Below the pieces are notes generated by a model. That model did not search any database. It was not told the DNA's origin and saw only the letters and a list, made by a program, of their open reading frames with translations. A stretch of 64,000 nucleotides of DNA, from contig NZ_NGUQ01000037.1 in NCBI RefSeq assembly GCF_002179965.1, positions 992,001 through 1,056,000 on the forward strand. The letters run 5' to 3'. This DNA is from Pandoraea sp. PE-S2T-3 (GTDB lineage: Bacteria; Pseudomonadota; Gammaproteobacteria; Burkholderiales; Burkholderiaceae). Position numbers and translations under genes: made by a program. This document shows positions 8,364 through 16,343 of the stretch, piece by piece (the first letter of the stretch is position 1; each line of letters starts with the position of its first letter).

Positions 8364-9224
8364 CTAATCCTGACGCCGACGTGCCGACAACGCACCGGCC
8401 GTCTGAATCACGAGATCGGCGAAGCGGCGCTCGTCGCGCCCGGCATTCCAGCGCACGCGCGGCACGGCGATATTGATGGCACCGATCGCGCGGCCGTCGA
8501 GATTGACCACCGCCGCCGAGGTCGAAATGTCGCCCATGAAGTATTCGTCTTCGGTATGCGCATAGCCTTGCTTACGAATGCGCGCGAGCCGCTCCTTGAT
8601 CTTGCGCGGCTGCCAGACCGTTGCCGGCGTGAACTCCACCAGATTGGTACGGGCAAGAATGTCGTCGATCTCGCCGTCTTCGAGCGTCGCCAGCATGGCC
8701 AGACCGGGCGCCGTGCAATAGGCAGGCAGTCGCGAGCCGACGATCACGTTCGCGTTGAACACACTGCGGCTCACGATCCGCAGCACGAACACGATATCGG
8801 TATCGAGTCGCACGGTCAGGTTGGTCGCCTCTTCGGTCTCGGCGGCCAGTTGCTGAAGGTACGGCGCGGCCCGGCTCACCAGCTCGTTGGAAACCAGATA
8901 GTGATAGGTGAAGTCGAGCAGCTTGGGCGAGAGTTCGTACTTCTTGCTCTGCGGATCCTTGAGCAGATAGCCCAACGCCGAGAGCGTGAAGGTGAAGCGC
9001 TGCGCCGCGCTGATGTCGAAACCGGTGGCCGCGGCGATCTCTGACAGCGAGAGATGACGCTTCGAACCATCGAAGGCGGTCAGCACTTTCATCGCCTTTT
9101 CGACAGACTGCACGTACAACGTCGATTCGCTCGAAGCCGCCGCCGGCATATCGTCGGCGGCCGCCGTTTTGGCACGGGTACGGGGAGTTTTATTGGTGGC
9201 CACAATCGTGATGGAATAAGGCAA
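8364..9224 (-). CDS. IclR family transcriptional regulator
   Basis: The 286-aa protein has an N-terminal IclR winged helix-turn-helix (YVQSVEKAMKVLTAF, LSLSEIAAATGFDISAAQRF, about residues 37-95) and a C-terminal effector-binding domain ending SAAVVNLDGRAIGAINIAVP, the usual IclR signature. It follows the acyl-CoA ligase gene and closes a minus-strand cluster of hydratase, ABC importer and ligase, so it probably senses a pathway compound. Its upstream region carries TGAGATAATT, closely matching repeats in front of the cluster's first gene, which suggests autoregulation. The start is uncertain: TTG at 9224 or GTG at 9203, neither with a good ribosome binding site. Confidence 0.93.
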   Translation of the reverse strand: MPYSITIVATNKTPRTRAKTAAADDMPAAASSESTLYVQSVEKAMKVLTAFDGSKRHLSLSEIAAATGFDISAAQRFTFTLSALGYLLKDPQSKKYELSPKLLDFTYHYLVSNELVSRAAPYLQQLAAETEEATNLTVRLDTDIVFVLRIVSRSVFNANVIVGSRLPAYCTAPGLAMLATLEDGEIDDILARTNLVEFTPATVWQPRKIKERLARIRKQGYAHTEDEYFMGDISTSAAVVNLDGRAIGAINIAVPRVRWNAGRDERRFADLVIQTAGALSARRRQD

Positions 9225-9233
9225 TCAGGCCTG

Positions 9234-9277
9234 AATTATCTCATAAAAATAAGAGTCTATTTTATATCGATAACTCT
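9234..9277 (-). promoter_or_regulatory. Candidate IclR operator upstream of its own gene
   Basis: On the minus strand TGAGATAATT (9243-9234) matches, at nine of ten bases, the repeat TGAGATAACT found before the hydratase gene. A second copy of its core, AGTTATCGAT (9277-9268), lies in the opposite orientation. Between them is an AT-rich stretch with a TATAAA box. The regulator assignment is inference. Confidence 0.5.
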
Positions 9278-9318
9278 AAAATCCCCGTACCAGCGCTCAC
9301 AAACCCTCCCCTGCACAC

Positions 9319-10956
9319 TCATTTCACCGCAGCGTGATCCCATGCCGGTGCCGTGTCGCGCGACAGCAGATGCTTGCGAATGCGTTCGGAGGGTGTGGTC
9401 TCGAATCGCGCGGTTTCGCGATAGTAGCGCGGGCGCTGATAGCTGGCGAGCTTGTCGCCTGCCCATGCGGCGAGCGTCGTCCAGTCGATCGCCTGACCTT
9501 CGCGAAACTGCACGTAGAGCAGCACATCCTGCTCGCCGATCGCGCTCGCGACACCGATCGCCGCGCAGGCCGCCACCGCCGGATGCCGGGCAAACACGCG
9601 CTCGATCTCCCACGCCGACACGTTCTCTCCGCGTACCCGCATGCTGTCGGTGCGGCGTCCGACGAACACCAGACTGCCGTCCGCGCTGCGGCGCGCGCTG
9701 TCGCCCGTGTAGAGCTTGCCGTCGCGCAACGCCTTGGCACTGGCTTCGGGGTTATCCAGATAGCCCGGCAGGAACACCCCGTCGACATCGCTCGACAACA
9801 CGATCTCCCCCAGTTCGCCATCGGGCACCGGACGCCCTTCGTCATCGAGCAATTCCAATGTGAGCCACGGCAGCGCATGACCGATGGAACCCGGCGTATC
9901 GCTGTCGTTGAGCGTGGCAAAGCTGGAGCATTCCGTCATGCCATAGCACTCGCGCAACGCACACTGCAACCGCTCGCGCGTCGCCTGCCATGCGCTGGCC
10001 GCCACACCCGCGCCCCACGCCACGCGCAGACTGTTATTCGCCGGCTGGGCCTCGCTGGGCAGTTGCATCAGGATGTCGAGAATGCCGCCGAGATAGTGCA
10101 GATGCGTGGCCTGCGCCGCTTCGCACTGCTGCCAGAAGCGGCTCGCCGAAAAGCGTTCCACGACATGCATTTCCACGTCGGCCAGAAACGGCAGCAGCAA
10201 CATCTGCGCGCCGCCGATATGGCACAGCGGCTCCCACAGAAACAACCGGTCGCCGTTGCCCGCATCGGCCACCTGCATGGCGGCCTCGCTGGCGATGCGC
10301 ATCATGCGGTGCGTGAAGAGCACGCCCTTCGGCGCGCCTGTCGTCCCCGACGTATAGATGATGCACAGCACCGACGCCGGCGTGACGGGCGCGGCCCGCA
10401 ACGGCGCGCCGTCGAATGCCGCGGCTTGGGTCTGCACATCGCTCAACCACCACCGGACGACGCTCGGCCCGTGGTGCCCGGGTTGCTGTGCGGCGAGCGC
10501 CAGCCCGGCATCGAGCACTTCACCGAACGCCGGCTCGGCGATCAGCAACTTCGGCTTGGCGTGCCCCAGCAGGTATTCAAGGCCGTCGCCCTTGAGACGC
10601 GTATTGACCGGCACCCAGACGAGCCCGGAAAGCATCAACGCGTAGATCAACGCGACCTGCGTGGCGCTATTGCCGAGCATGACGGCAACGCGGTCACCGG
10701 GCACGAGACCCTGCGCGGCAAACCAAGCCTGCATGGCCGCCACGCGTTGCGCCATCTGCGCGCGGCTGATGGCTTCGCCTTCATAGACGACGACCGGATG
10801 CGCGACCGGCGACGCCCCGCGCCCGCTGGCAAGGCCAGCCATCAACAGCGGCACGACATCCAGTTGATCGCCCTCGGCGCGCTGGGGGAAATATCGGGTG
10901 TACGGGTGTGACGGCACATTCATCGGAACCACTCGGGCAGCATTGGACATGGACAT
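9319..10956 (-). CDS. AMP-forming acyl-CoA ligase (CaiC-like)
   Basis: The 545-aa protein is an ANL-superfamily adenylating enzyme. The P-loop YTSGTTGAPKGV lies at about residue 200, the A5-like YGMTE at about 345, TGD near 425, and GRRTDSMRVRGENVSAWEIE in the hinge region. The last resembles carnitine/crotonobetaine-CoA ligases. It should activate a carboxylic acid to its CoA thioester for the hydratase of the same cluster. An oddity is the C-terminal segment TPSERIRKH, where most family members have a Gly-Lys; the usual catalytic lysine position reads Arg, though some CaiC-like branches may share this. The gene starts 18 nt after the permease stop. Confidence 0.9.
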   Translation of the reverse strand: MSMSNAARVVPMNVPSHPYTRYFPQRAEGDQLDVVPLLMAGLASGRGASPVAHPVVVYEGEAISRAQMAQRVAAMQAWFAAQGLVPGDRVAVMLGNSATQVALIYALMLSGLVWVPVNTRLKGDGLEYLLGHAKPKLLIAEPAFGEVLDAGLALAAQQPGHHGPSVVRWWLSDVQTQAAAFDGAPLRAAPVTPASVLCIIYTSGTTGAPKGVLFTHRMMRIASEAAMQVADAGNGDRLFLWEPLCHIGGAQMLLLPFLADVEMHVVERFSASRFWQQCEAAQATHLHYLGGILDILMQLPSEAQPANNSLRVAWGAGVAASAWQATRERLQCALRECYGMTECSSFATLNDSDTPGSIGHALPWLTLELLDDEGRPVPDGELGEIVLSSDVDGVFLPGYLDNPEASAKALRDGKLYTGDSARRSADGSLVFVGRRTDSMRVRGENVSAWEIERVFARHPAVAACAAIGVASAIGEQDVLLYVQFREGQAIDWTTLAAWAGDKLASYQRPRYYRETARFETTPSERIRKHLLSRDTAPAWDHAAVK

Positions 10957-10973
10957 ACGAAAATCCGCAGAAA

Positions 10974-12728
10974 TCAGTAGCTCTTACGTTTGAACATCGA
11001 AGACAGCCAGACGCAGAACGCCATCAGGAACACCAGCGAGGTGGCCACGGCAGCGAGCGTCGGCGTGACAGCCAGTTGAATGTCGTCCCACATCTGCTTG
11101 GGCAGCGTGGTGTTGATCCCGCCGGACACGAAGATCGCGATCGTCAGATCGTCGAACGAGACGATGAACGCGAACAGGAACGCCGAGCCAAGGCTCGCAG
11201 CCAGCAACGGCAGCAACACCGTGCGAACCCGGGTGAAGGCCGACGCGCCGAGCATCTTGGCGGCATCGTCCAGTCGCCAGTCGAAGCGTTTGAAGCTGGC
11301 CGAAAGCGTGACCACCACATAAGGGATGGCCAGCACGGTGTGCCCGATCACGAGCCCTGCGTTCGTACCCGCCAGCTCCCAACGCGCAAACAAATACAGC
11401 AGGCCGACGGCCACCACGATGCGCGGCACGATCAGCGGCGCGATGAACACGGCAAACAGCGGCTTGCGCCAGCGGCTCGGCAGACGCACCAGCGCAAGAC
11501 TCGCGCCGAAGCCGAGCACCAACGCCAGCGCCGCCGTAGCGAAGCCCACGCCCAGCGAGCGCAGGAGTGCCGATTGCCAGACACTCGATTCCAGAAACGC
11601 GACGAACCACTTCAGCGTGAACAGCTCTGGCGGGAATGCCACGAACGACTGCTTGGTGAACGCGAGCGGCACCACGAACGCAATGGGCAACACGAGTGCC
11701 AGCACGATCACCCACGCATAGGCTTTCAGGCCAATGCCGCTACCCTGTCCGCCCGCGCGCCCGGCGCCGGGTGTGAGCTTGCCCGCCAGACGCCCGACGG
11801 CCAGCAGCACCGGCAGCAACCGGCCGCCCTGCCCGCCGGCGCGCTGCGGCGCCTCGCCGGCCAGCGACGACAGGCCGACCACGCGGTCGTACACGTAGAA
11901 CACGACGATCGAACACAGCAACAGCACCGTCGACAACGCACCGGCAAAGCGCAGATCGAACAGCTCCAGCACCGATGAGATGACCAACTGCGCCACCATC
12001 GATTCGCGCGGCGAACCGAGCAGCGCCGGCACGATGAAGAAGCCGAGACTCGAGATGAACACCAGCAACCCGGCGGCCGCTGCCCCCGGCCCCGATAACG
12101 GCAAAAACACCGTGAAGAAGCCCGTCGCGCGGTCAGCCCCGAGCGTCTCCGCGGCCTGCACCAATTGCATGTTGATGCCACGCATGATCGGCAGCATCGT
12201 CATGACGGCGAGCGGCAGCATCGCGTGCACCATGCCGATCAGCACACCGGTGAGCGACGGTGCCAGCGTGCTGGCGTCGCCGATCAGGCCCAGATGCGTC
12301 GCGACGATGGTGAGCAGCCCGGTCTTGGAGAGCAGCAACATCCACGCATAGGTCTTGACGAGATAGCTCGTCCAGAACGGCAGCACGATCCACAACAGCC
12401 ACCGTTCGCGGGAACGGCTAGACAGGCGCGCGAGCAGATACGCCACCGGATAGCCGAGCACCACCGACAACGCTGCCGTGAGAAATGCGATCCAGAAGGT
12501 CGAGCCAAGCACCTTCACATAGACCGCCGAATGCGTCATGCGCGCAAACTGGGCAATCGAGAGCACACCGTCGGCGTCGTACAGACCGCCTTGCAGAATC
12601 TCGACGACCGGCACGATGAAGAACACCGCGAGGAACAACAGCGCGGGCAAGGCCGGCAACCAGCCTTGCAAGCGCCGCGGCCAGGCAAAGCGGGGCCCCG
12701 CCTGGGGCAGGCGTTGAACAAGCCACAT
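10974..12728 (-). CDS. ABC importer permease, fused PotB-PotC-type
   Basis: The 584-aa protein joins two binding-protein-dependent permease domains of the spermidine/putrescine class, which are normally separate PotB and PotC proteins. Each half has about six membrane segments and an EAA cytoplasmic loop: AAETLGADRATG near residue 192 and DDAAKMLGASAF near residue 487. A Gly/Arg-rich linker at about residues 290-325 connects them. AAGGAG lies eight nt before the ATG. It forms the membrane channel for the adjacent PotA-like ATPase and Tat-exported binding protein. Neighbouring CoA ligase and hydratase genes suggest the cargo is a carboxylate rather than a polyamine. Confidence 0.93.
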   Translation of the reverse strand: MWLVQRLPQAGPRFAWPRRLQGWLPALPALLFLAVFFIVPVVEILQGGLYDADGVLSIAQFARMTHSAVYVKVLGSTFWIAFLTAALSVVLGYPVAYLLARLSSRSRERWLLWIVLPFWTSYLVKTYAWMLLLSKTGLLTIVATHLGLIGDASTLAPSLTGVLIGMVHAMLPLAVMTMLPIMRGINMQLVQAAETLGADRATGFFTVFLPLSGPGAAAAGLLVFISSLGFFIVPALLGSPRESMVAQLVISSVLELFDLRFAGALSTVLLLCSIVVFYVYDRVVGLSSLAGEAPQRAGGQGGRLLPVLLAVGRLAGKLTPGAGRAGGQGSGIGLKAYAWVIVLALVLPIAFVVPLAFTKQSFVAFPPELFTLKWFVAFLESSVWQSALLRSLGVGFATAALALVLGFGASLALVRLPSRWRKPLFAVFIAPLIVPRIVVAVGLLYLFARWELAGTNAGLVIGHTVLAIPYVVVTLSASFKRFDWRLDDAAKMLGASAFTRVRTVLLPLLAASLGSAFLFAFIVSFDDLTIAIFVSGGINTTLPKQMWDDIQLAVTPTLAAVATSLVFLMAFCVWLSSMFKRKSY

Positions 12729-12825
12729 GGCAAAAAACTCCTTAGGCGCAAGCCTGACGGGATATCGAATAGCGCATCGGCGCAGTGAGAGCGGTCAGCA
12801 TGATTCGCGAGCGGCGTTGGCGCGA

Positions 12826-13899
12826 TCAGCGCGTGAGCAACGTGGCACGGCTGTCGTCCCACGAAAGGCCAACCCGTTCGCCCACGCGCGGCGACAGCTC
12901 ACGCGGACAGCGCACAGTGAAGTCGGCGGCTTCGACACCGTCACCCTCGTGTCCCAGCGTGACGATGGCGCGCGTATCGGCACCGAGGAACACCACTTCG
13001 CGAATCGTGCCCGCCAGTGCACCGTCGCCCGGCGGCGTGAGACGCGCCGCTTCCGGGCGCACCAGCAAGCTGGCCTCGCCCGCCGCGGGCAAATCCGGAC
13101 TCGGGCCGATCGGCACGAGCGTGTTGCCCATGCGCAGCGCCACGCGGCCATCGGGCAGACGCTCCACCACGCCATCGAGCAGATTCGAATGTCCGAGAAA
13201 ATCGGCCGCAAAGCGCGTCGCGGGCCGGTCATACAGTTGCGTTGGCGTGCCGATCTGTTCGATACGCGCCTGATTCATCAGGCAAATACGATCAGACAGC
13301 GTGAGCGCTTCGTCTTGATCGTGCGTCACGTAGATGAACGTCGCGCCCAACTCCTGATGCAAGCGGCGAATCTCCAACTGCATGTGCTCGCGCAACTTCT
13401 TGTCGAGCGCCCCCAGCGGTTCGTCGAGCAGGATGATCGACGGACGGAAGGCAAAGCAGCGCGCAAGGGCAATGCGCTGCTGCTGCCCGCCCGAGAGTTC
13501 CGACGGCAGCCGCTGCGCAAACGCCTGCATCTTGACCATGGCCAGCGCGGCGTCCACTGCCGGGCCCAGCTCGGCCTTCGGCAGCTTGCGCATGCGCAGG
13601 CCGTAGGCCACGTTCTCCCACACGCTCATGTGCGGAAACAGCGCGTAGCTCTGGAAGACCATGCCGATGCCGCGTTTGCCGGGGGCGTCACGTGTGGCGT
13701 CGCGTCCGTCGATCAGCAACTGCCCCGACGTCGGCTCGACCAGCCCCGAAATCATCTGCAACAGCGTGGTCTTGCCGGAGCCGGACGGCCCGAGCAGCGT
13801 GAGAAATTCTCCTGCCGCGACCCGCAGGTCGGTGGGCAGCAGCGCGGGCGTCTCGCGATACGTCTTGGCAAGACCGACAGTTTCCAGTTTGGTACTCAT
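12826..13899 (-). CDS. ABC importer ATPase, PotA-like
   Basis: The 357-aa protein has all ABC motifs in order: Walker A GPSGSGKTT (about residue 37), Q-loop, signature LSGGQQQR (about 135), Walker B IILLDEPLGALD and switch His in THDQDEA. A C-terminal TOBE-type regulatory domain follows from about residue 245. Length and architecture match the PotA/FbpC/CysA group that powers polyamine, iron and anion importers. The gene sits between binding protein and permease genes on the same strand with short gaps, so the three encode one transporter. Confidence 0.95.
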   Translation of the reverse strand: MSTKLETVGLAKTYRETPALLPTDLRVAAGEFLTLLGPSGSGKTTLLQMISGLVEPTSGQLLIDGRDATRDAPGKRGIGMVFQSYALFPHMSVWENVAYGLRMRKLPKAELGPAVDAALAMVKMQAFAQRLPSELSGGQQQRIALARCFAFRPSIILLDEPLGALDKKLREHMQLEIRRLHQELGATFIYVTHDQDEALTLSDRICLMNQARIEQIGTPTQLYDRPATRFAADFLGHSNLLDGVVERLPDGRVALRMGNTLVPIGPSPDLPAAGEASLLVRPEAARLTPPGDGALAGTIREVVFLGADTRAIVTLGHEGDGVEAADFTVRCPRELSPRVGERVGLSWDDSRATLLTR

Positions 13900-13970
13900 G
13901 TTCGACTCTCATCCTGCAAGGTGCAGCTAACGGCAGACAGCGACGGAGAATGGCCTGCGCCACCCTCCAT

Positions 13971-14005
13971 CCGACAGACGGCTTACGACTGACGACTTAC
14001 GACAG
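13971..14005 (-). repeat. 14-bp x2.5 tandem repeat at the binding-protein stop
   Basis: Read on the minus strand, units CTGTCGTAAGTCGT and CAGTCGTAAGCCGT (12 of 14 identical) are followed by a partial third copy. The first unit contains the TAA stop at 13999-13997, the second repeats TAA 14 bp later in another frame. Confidence 0.8.
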
Positions 14006-15079
14006 CAACCATGCGTTGAAACGTTCGGTCGCGCGGGTGCGGTTTTCCGCCCACCACTGCGGGCTCGGCAGACGCATGCCCTTGAGGTTGTCCGGTGCAG
14101 TCGGCAACAGCGGCGCACGATCTTTCGGAATGGCGTCGAAGGCCTTGAGGTTGGTCGGGCCGTAAGCGAGGTCTTGCGTGATGAGTGCCTGACGGCTCGC
14201 ATCCCCACAGAAGCGCACGAACTGGCGTGCAAATTCGGCGCGCGGCGTGCCCTTCGGAATGCCCCACCCTTCAATGGAGTACAGCCCCTGATTCCAGACG
14301 ATCTTCACCGGCGCCTTGTTGTCGATGGCGGCCTGTGCGCGGCCGTTCCACGTCGACATCATGTCCACGTCGCCGCTCTGAATCGCCTGCATGGCTTGCG
14401 CGCCCGACGTCCACCACAGATTGATGTGCGGCTTGATGCGGTCGAGCGATTTGAACGCCCGGTCGAGGTCGAGCGGATACAGCTTGTCGATGGGTACGCC
14501 ATCGGCCATGAGTGCCTGTTCGATGGTGTCGAGCGGGCTGCGGCGCAGCGAGCGGCGGCCCGGAAAACGCTTCACGTCCCAGAAGTCGGCCCACGTTTGC
14601 GGGGTTTCCTTGGTGAACTTGTCGGTGCGGTAGGCCAGCACGGTCGAGTACACATCCACGCCCAGCCAGTCGGGCGTAACCGCCTCGGGCATGATGCCGG
14701 GGAAGTCGGCCGCCTTCATGCCGATGGGCTCGAGAAAGCCCTTCGATTCGAGATACGGAATGTCGGCCGAGAGCGTCAGCGTGGTCACGTCCCACACGAA
14801 GTTCTTCGTCTGCACCATCGCCGCGAACTGCGCCACCGGCTGCGAATCGCGCGCGACGCTCACCACCTTGATGCCGGTTGCCTTCTCGAACGGGTCGTAG
14901 AACGCACGGCGATACGCCGTGGTGTACGGACCACCCGGGTCGGAGACGATCAACTGGCGCGCTTGGGCCTGCGCACCGCGCGAGGCGACGAGCGGCAAGG
15001 CGCTGGCGAGGGCAACGGTCCCGGCGGCTTGCAGCAGGCGGCGGCGCGAGGGGTTTTGCGGGTCGTGCGAGAAAGACAT
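13997..15079 (-). CDS. Tat-exported ABC solute-binding protein, PotD-like
   Basis: The start at 15079 was chosen because GGAG lies seven nt upstream and the protein then opens with a twin-arginine signal (SRRRLLQAAGTVALASALPL, cleavage after AQA near residue 40). The 360-aa product is a family 1 extracellular binding protein with the PotD/Fbp-type pattern (VWDVTTLTLSAD, PLDLDRAFKSLDRIKPHI, WTSGAQAMQAIQSGDVDM). It captures the cargo in the periplasm and delivers it to the fused permease. Tat export implies folding, or cofactor loading, before secretion. Ligand unknown; CoA-pathway neighbours suggest an organic acid. Confidence 0.93.
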   Translation of the reverse strand: MSFSHDPQNPSRRRLLQAAGTVALASALPLVASRGAQAQARQLIVSDPGGPYTTAYRRAFYDPFEKATGIKVVSVARDSQPVAQFAAMVQTKNFVWDVTTLTLSADIPYLESKGFLEPIGMKAADFPGIMPEAVTPDWLGVDVYSTVLAYRTDKFTKETPQTWADFWDVKRFPGRRSLRRSPLDTIEQALMADGVPIDKLYPLDLDRAFKSLDRIKPHINLWWTSGAQAMQAIQSGDVDMMSTWNGRAQAAIDNKAPVKIVWNQGLYSIEGWGIPKGTPRAEFARQFVRFCGDASRQALITQDLAYGPTNLKAFDAIPKDRAPLLPTAPDNLKGMRLPSPQWWAENRTRATERFNAWLLS

Positions 15080-15240
15080 GAGTAACTCCGCTAACGTGGG
15101 GGCAGGCGCAGCGCGCATGCCGTGTGTGGCGTATGTGGCTTTTTGGCTTTGTGGCCGATGTCGCTTGTCCTGCCCCGCTTCGCGCTCGACCCGATGACGG
15201 TGTGCGTTGCGCGGCGGGGCTTGTGATGACAACCGTCCGG

Positions 15241-16041
15241 TCAGACTTTGGCGGCTTGTGCCTTGGCGGCACGCTTCTCGAAGAACGCGGCCATCATGCG
15301 TGCCGGCTCACCCGACTCGTACGACTCGCGCTGAATGCGCATGCCGGCTTCGATGGCGTCCTGGAAGGTGCCTTCGGTCATTTCGCGGAAACGCTGCTTG
15401 TCGAGACGCATGGCCACCGGCGGCTTTTCGGCCAGTTCGGCCGCAATTTCCAGCGCCTTCTCGAACACCTTGTCTTCCGGCACGAGGTGATGAATCAGCC
15501 CCAGTCGATGACTCTCGTCGGCGTCCATCAGGCGGCCGGTGAGCGTGAGTTCGATGGTGCGCGACAGGCCGAGCATGTGATTCATGATCCACGGGCCGGT
15601 CGTGCTGGCGATACCCGCATTGATTTCCGGCTGCCCCATGCGCACGCCCGGATGCCCCACGCGGATGTCGCCGAGCAGCGACACCTGAAACGCCGAACCG
15701 GCAGCCGTGCCGTTCAGGGCCATGACCAGCGGCTTTTTCAGGCTGCGGATCACGTCGTAGTAATGCTCCCAGCCCTTGATCCACTCGATGGCCGTATCGC
15801 CGTCGAAATGCTTGGCTTCGCCCAGATCCTGACCGGCGGAGAAGGCGCGCCCTGCCCCCGTCATGATCACGGCCGCCACGTTCTCGTCGGCATTGAAACG
15901 CTCGAGCGCCGCGATGATCAGCTCGCGCATGGCGATGGTCCAGGCGTTGAGCGCCTGCGGACGATTCAACGTAATCACGGCGACCTTGCCGACCTGCGTG
16001 AAAAGAACTTCCTGCTCCGGCTGCTTTGCTGTCTCGCTCAT
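15241..16041 (-). CDS. Enoyl-CoA hydratase/isomerase (crotonase) family protein
   Basis: The start at 16041 (MSETAK) follows GGAG at a good distance; the product has 266 aa. Crotonase features are present: TLNRPQALNAW, AGRAFSAGQDL (first oxyanion-hole segment, about residue 65) and GTAAGSAFQVSLLGD (second, about residue 110). Of the two hydratase glutamates, the one in GQPEINAG is kept, but the first aligns with Gln in AFQVS. Crotonases that keep only the second Glu include lyases such as hydroxycinnamoyl-CoA hydratase-lyase, so plain hydration should not be assumed. It is the first gene of the importer/ligase/IclR cluster, directly behind the operator array. Confidence 0.9.
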   Translation of the reverse strand: MSETAKQPEQEVLFTQVGKVAVITLNRPQALNAWTIAMRELIIAALERFNADENVAAVIMTGAGRAFSAGQDLGEAKHFDGDTAIEWIKGWEHYYDVIRSLKKPLVMALNGTAAGSAFQVSLLGDIRVGHPGVRMGQPEINAGIASTTGPWIMNHMLGLSRTIELTLTGRLMDADESHRLGLIHHLVPEDKVFEKALEIAAELAEKPPVAMRLDKQRFREMTEGTFQDAIEAGMRIQRESYESGEPARMMAAFFEKRAAKAQAAKV

Positions 16042-16109
16042 TTGAACTCCAAGGGCACGAACGTGTGCATTGAGATGGCGGTCATGCGAACATCGCATTT
16101 CTCGCTAAA

Positions 16110-16160
16110 CAGTTATCTCACTGCAATAACTGTTATCTGAAAGCAATATAGTTATTTCAA
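16110..16160 (-). promoter_or_regulatory. Promoter with three phased repeats, candidate IclR operators
   Basis: Three direct copies of a 10-mer lie here: TGAGATAACT (16120-16111), TCAGATAACA (16140-16131) and TGAAATAACT (16159-16150), minus-strand readings, spaced 20 and 19 bp, about two helical turns. A promoter-like pair TTGAAA (16160-16155), 17 bp, GATAAC (16137-16132) overlaps them. CAGTTAT and ATAACTG (16110-16132) also form an inverted pair. The same motif precedes the IclR gene, so IclR binding is a reasonable inference. Confidence 0.6.
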
Positions 16161-16211
16161 AAAGATGGCGCAACCGGAATCGCCTCGGGGTTTACCTCAG
16201 GCGGTTGCACC

Positions 16212-16250
16212 CAAAAGAAAACCGCCACGGGCAAATGCCGGTGGCGGTTT
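16212..16250 (-). terminator. Intrinsic terminator of the atpC transcript
   Basis: A perfect 10-bp stem (AAACCGCCAC at 16219-16228 and GTGGCGGTTT at 16241-16250) with a 12-nt loop is followed on the minus strand by TTTTCTTTTGG. It lies between the atpC stop and the hydratase promoter and insulates the two transcripts. Confidence 0.85.
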
Positions 16251-16343
16251 GTTGGGGTGACGGCTATCGCGGCGCGTGCAAGGTGCACGAGGGACGCGAT
16301 AGCGTCGAGGCGGCTAGCCGATCGGCCAGCCGCTGGGCGGGGC

